DNA of 64,000 nt from assembly GCA_041676625.1 (NCBI GenBank), contig JBAYRN010000012.1, positions 1-64,000 of the forward strand, in the 5' to 3' direction. Made by a program: the position numbers and the translations under genes. A model generated the notes under the pieces. It was not told the DNA's origin. It made no database searches and saw only the letters and a program-made list of their open reading frames with translations. The DNA is from JAEXNA01 sp041676625. GTDB lineage: Bacteria > Vulcanimicrobiota > Xenobia > Xenobiales > JADMJV01. Every line of letters begins with the position of its first letter. Position 1 is the first letter of the stretch. This document shows positions 35,425 to 43,482 of this stretch, in pieces.

Positions 35425-37217
35425 TGGATTTTCTGCAGATCCACCTGGAATCCGGGGTACTCACAGTCTCCCTGGTCTTGCTGGCAACAATCATCTTGTT
35501 TGTGACCGAGCGCCTGCCGGTGGATCTGGTGGCGATGCTGGCCATGGCAACCCTGACCCTGGCCGGCATTCTCACGCCCGGCGAGGCCTTCTCCGGCTTC
35601 GCCGATGACGCCACCGTGACCGTAGCCGCCATGCTGGTTCTGGGGGCCGGTCTCTCCAGGACCGGAGCGGTGAACAATCTGGCCGGCGTACTCACCCGGC
35701 TGATCCGGCGCAGATTCTGGCTGGGCATCACGGCCCTTTTGATCACCGTGGCTGCCGTCTCCACCTTCATCAACAACACGGCTTGCGTGGCGGTGTTTCT
35801 GCCCATCGTAGTCGCCATCGCGCGGAACGCAAAGATCAGCCCCACTAAACTTTTGATGCCCCTCTCTTTCGCGGCTATCCTGGGTGGTACGTGCAGCTTG
35901 ATCGGAACCTCCCCCAACCTTCTGGTCAACTCCATCGGAGTGCGCCACGGGCTGCAACCACTGGGTATGTTCGAATTTGCCCATCTTGGCGTGATCACGG
36001 TAGTCATAGGAATCGCTTACGTGCTGTTTATCGGCATAGGTCTCTTACCCGATCGCCGGCCCTCGGCCGAGTTGTCCGAGTCTTACGAAATGGGTGAATT
36101 CCATCTTGGGCTGGTGATTCTCCCTCAAGCCACAAGCGTAGGGCAGTCGCTGGCTGACTGCACCCTTCTAAGAGATCTCGACCTCGACGTTTTGGAGATC
36201 AAGCGAGCCGGTACGAGCATCGTCTTGCCGGGCTCGGCAGAAACGCTGCAAGCCAATGACGAGTTGCGAGTTCGTTGCGACGTGGGAAAGCTGAGAACCC
36301 TTCAGAGTCACCCGGACGTGCGGGTCAAAGGGCGTCGTGAACTGGAGGGTTCCAACCAATCGGAGTTAGTGGAGATCGTGATCGTTCCAGGCTCCTCGCT
36401 GGAAGGACACTCTCTCGCCGAAGTGGATTTTCGAAATCGCTTTGGGGGCACCGCGATCGCCGTGCGACATCGGCAGGAATTGCTCCGTGAAGGCCTGGGG
36501 AGGGTTCCCCTTTCTTCGGGAGACGTACTGTTGGTCGAAGTCCACCGAGATCGGCTAGAGCAATTTAAGCTCCAAAGGGGGTTCCATCTGGTCTCGGAGT
36601 ACGGGGAGGGGTGGTTCCGCAAAGACAAAGCTCGACTGGCGGTTTTCCTCTTTGCCAGCGTGGTGCTCTTGGCGAGTTTCAACATCGTTCCCATCAATGC
36701 GGGGTCGGTGGTCGGTTGTCTGGCCATGGTTCTCACTGGATGCCTGCGACTTGAAGACGCTTATCGGGCCCTCGACTTTAAGGTGATTTTTCTGATCGCC
36801 GGAAGTTTGAGTCTGGGGGCGGCCATCGAAAAAACGGGGGCAGCAGGCCTGGCTGCCGCACAACTGGTCAGAGCGATGGGAGATTTTGGGCCCGTGGTTT
36901 TGCTCAGTGGGATCTATCTCATCACCATGATCCTCACCGAACTCATCAGCAACAGCGCCACCGCGGTTCTGGTTTCCCCCCTGGCGATCGCCACCGCGCT
37001 GGCCCTGGACCTGGACCCGCGCCCTTTTCTTATCACGGTCATGTTTGCTGCTTCAGCCAGCTTCATGACCCCGGTGGGCTACCAGACCAATACGATGATC
37101 TATGGACCGGGCCAATACAAATTCGTGGACTTTCTGAAGGTCGGTACCCCCTTGAATCTGCTGTGCTGGGTGGTGGCCACGGTTTTCATCCCGATCTTCT
37201 GGCCCCTGAAACTATAA
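35424..37217 (+). CDS. SLC13/DASS family anion permease with RCK C-terminal-like domains
   Basis: A 597-residue membrane protein with two blocks of helices (residues 5-210 and 395-597) around a cytoplasmic insert. The insert has two TrkA-C/RCK_C-like units (about 225-290 and 310-390; VGQSLADCTLLRDLDLDV; LEGHSLAEVDFRNRF). The first block has INNTACVAVFLP and GTSPNLLVN, the second SNSATAVLVSPLAIA, matching the SNT-like substrate motifs. The family transports dicarboxylates or sulfate with sodium. ATG 35424 is preferred to GTG 35421. Substrate not determinable. Confidence 0.9.
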   Translation: MDFLQIHLESGVLTVSLVLLATIILFVTERLPVDLVAMLAMATLTLAGILTPGEAFSGFADDATVTVAAMLVLGAGLSRTGAVNNLAGVLTRLIRRRFWLGITALLITVAAVSTFINNTACVAVFLPIVVAIARNAKISPTKLLMPLSFAAILGGTCSLIGTSPNLLVNSIGVRHGLQPLGMFEFAHLGVITVVIGIAYVLFIGIGLLPDRRPSAELSESYEMGEFHLGLVILPQATSVGQSLADCTLLRDLDLDVLEIKRAGTSIVLPGSAETLQANDELRVRCDVGKLRTLQSHPDVRVKGRRELEGSNQSELVEIVIVPGSSLEGHSLAEVDFRNRFGGTAIAVRHRQELLREGLGRVPLSSGDVLLVEVHRDRLEQFKLQRGFHLVSEYGEGWFRKDKARLAVFLFASVVLLASFNIVPINAGSVVGCLAMVLTGCLRLEDAYRALDFKVIFLIAGSLSLGAAIEKTGAAGLAAAQLVRAMGDFGPVVLLSGIYLITMILTELISNSATAVLVSPLAIATALALDLDPRPFLITVMFAASASFMTPVGYQTNTMIYGPGQYKFVDFLKVGTPLNLLCWVVATVFIPIFWPLKL

Positions 37218-38558
37218 CTCCGGCTCCTCCTCGGGAGCCACGGGACCGGTATAAGCCGGGCAGATACGGCAATAGCTCACGGTGTGCTGCTCCACGCTTT
37301 CCACCTCGTACCGAAAACCGCAGTGAACCGCCACGTCGCCCACCTCCGGAACCTTGGCCAGAAGCTCGGACAGCAGCCCGGTCACGGTCTCCGCATCCCC
37401 CACGATCTCGACTTTCTCACCCAGAATCTCTTCGAGATCCAGCAGCGAGATTCGGCCGTGAACCCGCCAGCCGTTTTCGGTGGCCTCAGCCAGGGGAAGT
37501 TCATCCTCATCAAACTCGTCACGGATCTCTCCGAACAACTCCTCGATGAGGTCTTCGGCGGTGACAATCCCCGCGGTCCCTCCCCGGTCCTCTACCACCA
37601 CCGCAAAGTGGGCCTTGGCGGCGCGAAGTTTCTCCAGAGCGTCATCCAGCAGGAGCGATTCCGGGAAGTACTCCACTGGATGCGCAAGCTCCGTGATGAG
37701 TCGCTCGGTCTCTCCCCGCCGTAAAGCCCCGAAAAGATCCTTGACGTGGAGCACACTGATGATGTTGTCCCGATCACCCCGATAGACGGGGAAGCGACTA
37801 TATTCCTCCGCCTTCAGCAGGGCCAGAGCATCGGTTACGGTAGCGGTCTCCGGGATCCCCACGACCTTGGTGCGAGGTACCATCACCAGCCGTAGATGCC
37901 GTTCGCCGAAATCCATGACCCGCTCCAGCATCTGGTGCTGCTCGGGCGGCAGGAGGCCTTCGACCTTGCTCTCCTCCATCACCAGGCGTAGCTCATCGGG
38001 AGAGTATACGGTGGAGAGGTCCTGCGAAACGGGAAGTCCCAGTATTCTTAGGCAGAGAAAGCCCAGGTTGTTCAGGAGCCAACCCAGAGGGGCCAGTATG
38101 AAGGCGCTGATCCGCATAGGCCACCAGAGATACTTGGCCGTATGGATCGGATGCATCAGGGCCAAACTTTTGGGTACCATCTCACCGATCACGATGTGAA
38201 AGTAGGTCAGCAGGAGCAGACTCGTGCCCACCGAGATGGACTTCACCGCGGCATCGCTCCAGGCACCCAGTTGCTGAAAATACGGCTCCAGCCAGTGAGC
38301 CAGGGCGTGCTCTCCGTACATACCCAAGCCCAGGCTGGCCAGGGTGATACCCATCTGAGCCACCGCGATGTAGCGGTCTTGCCGCATGCTGTCGGTGATC
38401 ACGCCAAGATAGCGACGGGCGTTGGCATCCCCTTCGGAGGCTTGCTGTTCGAGCTTGATCTTGGGCAACGAGATCACGGCAAATTCTGCAGCCACGTAGA
38501 TCCCGTTCAAGACCAGCAGGACGAAACTGATCCCGATGATGATAGCTAGCTCAGCCAT
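37212..38558 (-). CDS. CNNM/CorC (HlyC) family transporter-like protein
   Basis: A 448-residue protein: a DUF21 membrane domain of three or four helices (residues 1-190), a CBS pair (about 205-330; VPRTKVVGIPETATV, then FAVVVEDRGGTAGIVTAEDLIEELFGEIRDE) and a C-terminal CorC-associated domain. Family members are implicated in Mg2+/Co2+ efflux. Its ATG lies inside the 3' end of the upstream paralogue. Its 3' end converges on and overlaps the SLC13 gene by 6 bases. The last residues include a CRICP motif not seen in the paralogue. Confidence 0.9.
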   Translation of the reverse strand: MAELAIIIGISFVLLVLNGIYVAAEFAVISLPKIKLEQQASEGDANARRYLGVITDSMRQDRYIAVAQMGITLASLGLGMYGEHALAHWLEPYFQQLGAWSDAAVKSISVGTSLLLLTYFHIVIGEMVPKSLALMHPIHTAKYLWWPMRISAFILAPLGWLLNNLGFLCLRILGLPVSQDLSTVYSPDELRLVMEESKVEGLLPPEQHQMLERVMDFGERHLRLVMVPRTKVVGIPETATVTDALALLKAEEYSRFPVYRGDRDNIISVLHVKDLFGALRRGETERLITELAHPVEYFPESLLLDDALEKLRAAKAHFAVVVEDRGGTAGIVTAEDLIEELFGEIRDEFDEDELPLAEATENGWRVHGRISLLDLEEILGEKVEIVGDAETVTGLLSELLAKVPEVGDVAVHCGFRYEVESVEQHTVSYCRICPAYTGPVAPEEEPEL

Positions 38559-39843
38559 GCTCGACTCTCACTCGGCTCACCTGATTTCGCTGAACTTCAA
38601 CCACGGTAAACTTGATTCCCTGGTACTCCACCTGCTCGCCCTGCTGAGCCGGACGACCCAACAGATGCATGACCAAGCCCCCCACGGTGTTGGCCGGAAC
38701 GTCGGTGAACTCTTGCCCGATCTCGTCGCCCAACTGCTCTACCAGTAGCGCTCCCCGTACCAGCAGTTTCGTGCCATCTCGTTCCAGGATGCGATCAACC
38801 CGTCGGGTAAACTCATCTTGCATCTCACCGATCACTTCCTGCAGGATATCCTCCATGGTCACGATCCCCGCCGTGCCTCCGAATTCGTCGAGGAGCACCA
38901 CCAGGTGGGCTCGCTCAATACGCATCCGTTCAAACAATTGGTCCACCCGAAGATTGGCAGGAACGAAATTGACCGGACGGAGCAGAGTTCGAAGGTCCGT
39001 CAGGGTGCCATCGGCAAGTGCCCTGGTCACATCTTTGAGATGGATATAACCGTCCACTTTATCGGCGTCTTCGTCAAAGGCCGGAAAACGAGTATGCCCG
39101 CTGCTCTCCATTGTCTGCAGGTTGCTCTCCAGGTCGGCCTGAAGATTGAGCCCCACCACCTTGGTACGGGGGACCATTACGGCATGGGCGCTGTGATCCC
39201 CGAAGCGAAACACTCGAGTAAGTAAGCGACGATCCTCTTCGTCCAGGTCCACCGATTCGGTATCGTGGCTGACCAGGCGCTCCAGTTCTTCGGGACTGTG
39301 CACGTGCCGATGCCCCGCCGGCGGGATGCGAAAAAGAGCCAGAATGAGGTTTCCGCTGCCGTTGAGAACCTTGATCGACCAGCCGTAGATGGCCAGTGAA
39401 AACAGCATGGGGTAGGTCAAGGCCAGAGCCAGCTTTTCCGGGTAGCGCAACGCCACCGCTTTGGGCACGAGTTCTCCCAAAACCACGTGAAAAATCGTCA
39501 GCCCCAACAAAACCACGATCGTCGTCAGTTGGTCCACATTGACCCCGGGCACCTCGCTTAGATACGGCCTGAGATAATGAGCCATCTGCCCTTTGCCGTA
39601 GGCCCCCAACACCAGACTGGAGATGGTGATGCCGATCTGGCAGGCCGCCACGTAGCGGTCCAGGCTTTGGGCATCCTTGAGGTGAGGCAACAGCTTTTTA
39701 GCGGTGGTGTTGCCCTCTTCGGCCAAGGCCTGAATGCGCACCACTCGCACCGCAACGGAAGCAAACTCTGCTGCGACGTAGAGCGCAGTCATGGCAACCA
39801 ACAAAAGTATGACGATGGTGACAAATAGCAAGGCTATGACCAC
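38551..39843 (-). CDS. CNNM/CorC (HlyC) family transporter-like protein, upstream paralogue
   Basis: Same architecture as the next gene: DUF21 helices, CBS pair (VPRTKVVGLNLQ; LLDEFGGTAGIVTMEDILQEVIGEMQDEF) and CorC-associated domain. The tandem pair with overlapping ends is common and suggests a heterodimer. The frame extends to ATG 39933, but its first 30 codons look non-coding and would reach the divergent sodC region. GTG 39843 places the first helix (VVIALLFVTIVILLL) at the start, giving 430 residues. Start uncertain. Confidence 0.85.
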   Translation of the reverse strand: MVIALLFVTIVILLLVAMTALYVAAEFASVAVRVVRIQALAEEGNTTAKKLLPHLKDAQSLDRYVAACQIGITISSLVLGAYGKGQMAHYLRPYLSEVPGVNVDQLTTIVVLLGLTIFHVVLGELVPKAVALRYPEKLALALTYPMLFSLAIYGWSIKVLNGSGNLILALFRIPPAGHRHVHSPEELERLVSHDTESVDLDEEDRRLLTRVFRFGDHSAHAVMVPRTKVVGLNLQADLESNLQTMESSGHTRFPAFDEDADKVDGYIHLKDVTRALADGTLTDLRTLLRPVNFVPANLRVDQLFERMRIERAHLVVLLDEFGGTAGIVTMEDILQEVIGEMQDEFTRRVDRILERDGTKLLVRGALLVEQLGDEIGQEFTDVPANTVGGLVMHLLGRPAQQGEQVEYQGIKFTVVEVQRNQVSRVRVEHG

Positions 39844-39950
39844 GTTCGTTCTTAATAGTTCGGGCAGAACCTTCCTATGATACTCGGGGATACCCCCATG
39901 ATACCCGGCTCGGTAGTGCGGGCCTGGCCACATTGGCGCTAAGTTGGCGT

Positions 39951-40529
39951 ATGTTAACCAGTAAAAGAATGCAACTCTTTATTTCCCTTGTGATGGCCAT
40001 TGCCATCACAACCTCGACCTTCGCTGAAGAGAAGAAGGCTACCAAAACGACTCGAGCGGTCGCTGTACTCGTATCTTCTGAGGTCAAAGAAGCTCCCGAG
40101 CAGAAGTTTCTCGGTCAAGTGTTTTTTGAGAAGAAGGACGGCAAAATCCACGTCACCGGAAAGATCCAGGGGCTAAAGCCCAACGGAGTCCACGGGTTTC
40201 ATATCCACGAGTTCGGTGATTTCACCAAGCCCGATGGTACCAGCGCCGGTGGACACTTCAACCCTGAGGACCACCCTCACGCCGGTCCCGAAGCTGCTCA
40301 CCGTCACGCCGGCGATCTGGGCAACGTGAAAGCGGATGCCAACGGAGTGGTCACTCTCGATCTTATGGTCGAAGGGATCGCCCTGAAGAAAGGCGATAAC
40401 GCTATTGTAGGGCGGGCTCTGGTACTGCACGCGGGCCAGGACGACCTGCAGAGCCAACCCTCGGGAGACGCGGGCTCCCGAATCGGAGTCGGTGTTATCG
40501 GCTGGGCCAACCCTGAATCGAAAATCTAG
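39951..40529 (+). CDS. sodC: Cu/Zn superoxide dismutase
   Basis: A 192-residue protein with a signal peptide (MQLFISLVMAIAITTSTFAEE; start ATG 39951, or ATG 39969). All metal ligands are present: H84, H86, bridging H102, H110, H119, D122 and H160. It dismutates superoxide in the periplasm. The two cysteines of the usual intramolecular disulfide are replaced: F91 in the GDFTKPDG loop (normally GDC) and V180 in RIGVGVIG (normally ACGVIG). It sits divergently to the CorC pair and converges with the peptidase gene, overlapping by 4 bases. Confidence 0.92.
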   Translation: MLTSKRMQLFISLVMAIAITTSTFAEEKKATKTTRAVAVLVSSEVKEAPEQKFLGQVFFEKKDGKIHVTGKIQGLKPNGVHGFHIHEFGDFTKPDGTSAGGHFNPEDHPHAGPEAAHRHAGDLGNVKADANGVVTLDLMVEGIALKKGDNAIVGRALVLHAGQDDLQSQPSGDAGSRIGVGVIGWANPESKI

Positions 40530-41389
40530 AGCATCCGCTCGCAGCGTCCGCACATCTGTGCTTTAGCCGGAACGGCCTGCCCGCAGTGGGGGCAGGTTCG
40601 TTCCGCTGTTTTATTGGCTACCAACTTCAAGTGAGACTTACGAGCCCGGGGTTCTGAGCGCAGGCTGTGAGCCATGGCAAACAGCGGATGCTCATTTAAG
40701 GCTCCGGCTCTCATCAATTGATAGAGGCGCCAGGTTTCATAGATGATGAACGCCGAGACCAGAAAGAGCCGGAAGTAGAGCAACAGAACCAGCGCTACGA
40801 TAAAGGAGGCGCCGATGATGAACCTGGCTGTCTTTTCCACGCTCACACCTCTGATCAAGGCGACCTTCACGATGGCGTGGCCGCAGTCTAACGGATAAGC
40901 CGGCACGCACATATTGAAGAGAAAAAGGATCACCTGCACCTTGACGGCTATCACCAGATAAAGGGTCGCCATATGGCTAACCGCAGGCATTTGAGAGTAG
41001 AACGGGCTGAAGGTCAACCAGGAAAACGAACCCTCCACCAGATAAACCGCCAAACCCAATATAACGGCCAGGGGAAGATGGACCAGAGGCCCTCCCAGGG
41101 TTACCTTCAGGCTGTTCTGCAGAGTGCGGTGGTGAGTGGTGTACGCTAGGCCCCCCAGGGGCCACAGCACGATCTCCTTGGCCACCCCCCCGATCGAGCG
41201 AGCGGTCAGAGCGTGTCCGAGTTCGTGCAGGATCACGGTGACAAAAAGAATGGCTGCAAAGCCCAGGTTAAACCGAAAGGCCTGGGGATCGGAATCCCGA
41301 AAAATCCAGAACGCCGCAAACAATGGAAATGTCCAGTGGGCTTTGATGGGAATGTCCCGAAAACGAAATAAGTAGAAGCTATCTTTCAT
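40526..41389 (-). CDS. Site-2 protease family (M50) metalloprotease with C-terminal zinc ribbon
   Basis: A 287-residue membrane protein with HELGH (residues 55-59) in the second hydrophobic segment and NMCVPAYPLDCGH, corresponding to the NxxPxPxLDGG motif with the third metal ligand Asp. It has about six helices and no PDZ domain. The C terminus ends in a four-Cys zinc ribbon (CPHC, then CGRC, residues 266-284), an addition seen in some Rip-like intramembrane proteases. It may cleave membrane-bound regulators; the substrate is unknown. Confidence 0.88.
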   Translation of the reverse strand: MKDSFYLFRFRDIPIKAHWTFPLFAAFWIFRDSDPQAFRFNLGFAAILFVTVILHELGHALTARSIGGVAKEIVLWPLGGLAYTTHHRTLQNSLKVTLGGPLVHLPLAVILGLAVYLVEGSFSWLTFSPFYSQMPAVSHMATLYLVIAVKVQVILFLFNMCVPAYPLDCGHAIVKVALIRGVSVEKTARFIIGASFIVALVLLLYFRLFLVSAFIIYETWRLYQLMRAGALNEHPLFAMAHSLRSEPRARKSHLKLVANKTAERTCPHCGQAVPAKAQMCGRCERML

Positions 41390-41421
41390 CGGCTTACTAT
41401 ACTTATTCCAGGATTGCTATC

Positions 41422-42201
41422 CTAACCCTGTAGCAGCGACTGCCCTCCGTCAATGAAAATGACACTCCCGGTGATATGGGAGGAAGCATCCGAGGTCAGG
41501 AAATGAACCAGTTCTGCCACCTGTTCAGCAGTTCCGGCCCGCTCTCCGGTGAGAGGAATGTTTCCGTCCGGAAACTTCACCTCCATCGGCTTTTCTGTCT
41601 TGCGCTCAGTGTTGTCGTTGATCTCAGTGTCGATGCGCCCCGGACATATGGCGTTGATCCGGATCTTTTGCCGGGCCAATTCCACCGCCAGCATTTTGAC
41701 CAGCGCCACCTGACCCGCTTTGGAGACAGCATAAGCGGTGGCCCCTTGATTGCTGAACATCCGAGTGCCGTTGACCGAAGAGGTGACCACCACGGTGCCC
41801 CCTTGCTTCCTCAAATGAGGGTACGCGAGCTTGATGGTGAGAAAGGTGCCCCGCAGATTGATCGAGAGGGTTTCATCCCAATCTTCAAGTTCTAGCTGGT
41901 CCAAATCGGCCCACACGCCATTAATTCCGGCATTGGCGAATACGCTATCGAGCCTATCCCAGTGCTGAAGCACTTCTTCAAAGACCCTACCCATGGCCCG
42001 GTCGTCTTGCACATCGGCGATGAAGGTCAGACACTCCTGTTGTTTTTTCTCCAGTCGACTCTGGACCTCCGCCAGTTCGTCCTCGCTTCGACCCACGATG
42101 GCTACTCGCCAGCCGGAAGCGGCCAACCGTTCGGCCGCCGCTTCTCCGATACCCGAACTCCCCCCGGTGATCAGGACCACTTTCTTTTCCTTTTTTGGCA
42201 T
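41422..42201 (-). CDS. Short-chain dehydrogenase/reductase
   Basis: A 259-residue classical SDR: the cofactor motif TGGSSGIGE (12-20), NAGI, the catalytic Ser in TSSVNG, YAVSKAG with Tyr and Lys, and a CPGRIDTEIN loop. R-S-E-D after the second strand points to NADP(H) or NAD(H) use without deciding. RBS GGAGAGGAG precedes ATG 42201. The substrate is unknown; annotations as fabG-like would be over-specific. The intergenic region upstream contains a long perfect inverted repeat. Confidence 0.9.
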   Translation of the reverse strand: MPKKEKKVVLITGGSSGIGEAAAERLAASGWRVAIVGRSEDELAEVQSRLEKKQQECLTFIADVQDDRAMGRVFEEVLQHWDRLDSVFANAGINGVWADLDQLELEDWDETLSINLRGTFLTIKLAYPHLRKQGGTVVVTSSVNGTRMFSNQGATAYAVSKAGQVALVKMLAVELARQKIRINAICPGRIDTEINDNTERKTEKPMEVKFPDGNIPLTGERAGTAEQVAELVHFLTSDASSHITGSVIFIDGGQSLLQG

Positions 42202-42272
42202 TGCTATCTCCTCTCCATCCAGGATCGGACCACGGCGGCGTGGGATCGACCTACGGTGGTAGCCCGAACCTC

Positions 42273-42314
42273 TATCCTCAGGTTCCCTCGCCCTCGGATG
42301 GGAACCTGAGGATA
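42273..42314. repeat. Perfect 15-bp inverted repeat (hairpin or operator)
   Basis: Arms TATCCTCAGGTTCCC (42273-42287) and GGGAACCTGAGGATA (42300-42314) are perfectly complementary, with a 12-nt loop. No T-run follows on either strand, so it is not a standard terminator. It lies in the divergent region between the SDR gene and the gene at 42424 and could be a regulatory RNA hairpin or a repressor site. Confidence 0.75.
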
Positions 42315-42423
42315 TCCCCTCTCGACTCTATCGATCGGCTCACTCGACCCGAGCAGTCCACATAATGAGAAGCAGCTTCGATGGCCTCCATCGAGGACTT
42401 TACACATTAGGAAATATAAAATT

Positions 42424-42804
42424 ATGGCTACTAGAGCAAAATGGTACACCGATGAACACACCAGCACCTGGGAAAGGGTCAAGGCAGCTTTTCGAAACGA
42501 CTGGGAACAAACCCGACACGATTTCGGTTCCGACCGCGCTCGAGACCTGGATCAGGATGTTGATGACACGGTCAAGCAGATGTCCGGAAAACAGTCGACG
42601 TATCGCTATGGAGAAATGGACTTCGACGATATGGAACCCGCCTTCCGCTACGGCTACGCGGCTCGGGACCATTACGGCAAACAGTACCCCACCTGGAACC
42701 CCACCCTGCGCGACGAACTCCGCCGCGACTACGAGGGTGATTGGGAGAGGGACGAACCGCTTATCCAGCACTCCTACAATTACGATTACCGTGATCGCCG
42801 GTAA
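42424..42804 (+). CDS. Small charged hypothetical protein (stress-protein-like)
   Basis: A 126-residue hydrophilic protein rich in Asp, Arg, Tyr and Trp. It includes an FRYGYAARDHYGKQYPTW segment of the type found in small general-stress proteins of Deinococcus, cyanobacteria and acidobacteria (by pattern memory, not a search). AGGAAAT precedes ATG 42424. It is closed by a strong terminator and stands as its own transcription unit. Function unknown. Confidence 0.7.
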   Translation: MATRAKWYTDEHTSTWERVKAAFRNDWEQTRHDFGSDRARDLDQDVDDTVKQMSGKQSTYRYGEMDFDDMEPAFRYGYAARDHYGKQYPTWNPTLRDELRRDYEGDWERDEPLIQHSYNYDYRDRR

Positions 42805-42821
42805 CCCTCCGGAATAAGATT

Positions 42822-42870
42822 GCCGGTTCCACGAGCTTGAAGAGAAGCTCCTGGAGCCGGCCTTTTTTTT
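42822..42870 (+). terminator. Rho-independent terminator
   Basis: A 17-bp stem (42822-42838 with 42845-42861; one G-U pair and one C-C mismatch), a GAAGAG loop, and eight T residues at 42863-42870. Confidence 0.92.
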
Positions 42871-43018
42871 ATTGCACAGGCTTTCGAGAGGCCCTGGGAT
42901 CGAGCTTCAAAGAGCACCTTAAGTAGAACCTCTCTGGTATGCGAACCGCGCAAGCCGCGGTATGTTGGGCTGAACAACTCAACGGTGGCAGTCTCATGGT
43001 AGAAAGGAAGTTCAACCC

Positions 43019-43111
43019 ATGGGATATCTCGTTACCATATTAATCCTCGCCATACTGTTAGTCGTCGGCCTCGCCTTGCTCGGGGGCGGCAAAGACAAAC
43101 CCGAAACCTGA
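43019..43111 (+). CDS. 30-residue single-pass membrane peptide
   Basis: ATG 43019 follows AAAGGAAG by 8 nt and encodes MGYLVTILILAILLVVGLAL followed by LGGGKDKPET and a TGA stop. It is one hydrophobic helix (residues 3-21) with a short polar tail. Fourteen bases separate its stop from the next start, whose RBS lies in the gap, so the two form a unit. Its size excludes it from most gene finders. The RBS, the membrane composition and the operon setting support it; the function is unknown. Confidence 0.7.
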   Translation: MGYLVTILILAILLVVGLALLGGGKDKPET

Positions 43112-43125
43112 TCAGGAGACGACAA

Positions 43126-43398
43126 ATGGCAAAGAGCAAAAACCACGGAAATCAGATCAAAGACGATGAGCTTTACGAAAGGCTTCGAGAAGAGGGCAAC
43201 AGCAAAGAGAAGTCCGCGCGTATCGCCAACGCCGCCCACCGAGACGGTCGGTCGGCCGTAGGGCGAAGAGGGGGTAACTCTCCCGCCTATGAAGAGTGGA
43301 CCAAGAAAGAGCTCTATCAGCGCGCACGCGAACTCGACATCGATGGACGCTCGGATATGAACAAGGGCGAAATCATCAATGCCCTTCGCAACCACTGA
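43126..43398 (+). CDS. Rho-termination-N-terminal/SAP-like small protein (DUF7218-like)
   Basis: A 90-residue protein: NHGNQIKDDELYERLREEGN, then SKEKSARIANAAHRDGRS and a C-terminal SAP/Rho_N-like helix pair (WTKKELYQRARELDIDGR, then SDMNKGEIINALRNH). This matches a widespread actinobacterial and proteobacterial small protein often labelled Rho termination factor N-terminal domain protein. AGGAG precedes ATG 43126. Possibly nucleic-acid binding. Confidence 0.85.
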   Translation: MAKSKNHGNQIKDDELYERLREEGNSKEKSARIANAAHRDGRSAVGRRGGNSPAYEEWTKKELYQRARELDIDGRSDMNKGEIINALRNH

Positions 43399-43482
43399 AG
43401 GGGTACCCACCCGTTATCCGATCTAAGGGAGACCCGAACCTGTCCACCGCTTACCGTGGATACGGAAAGGTGATCCCAAATT

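Noticed and set aside
42273..42314. Rho-independent terminator
   Set aside because: The stem is perfect, but no T-run follows on either strand and it is between divergent starts.
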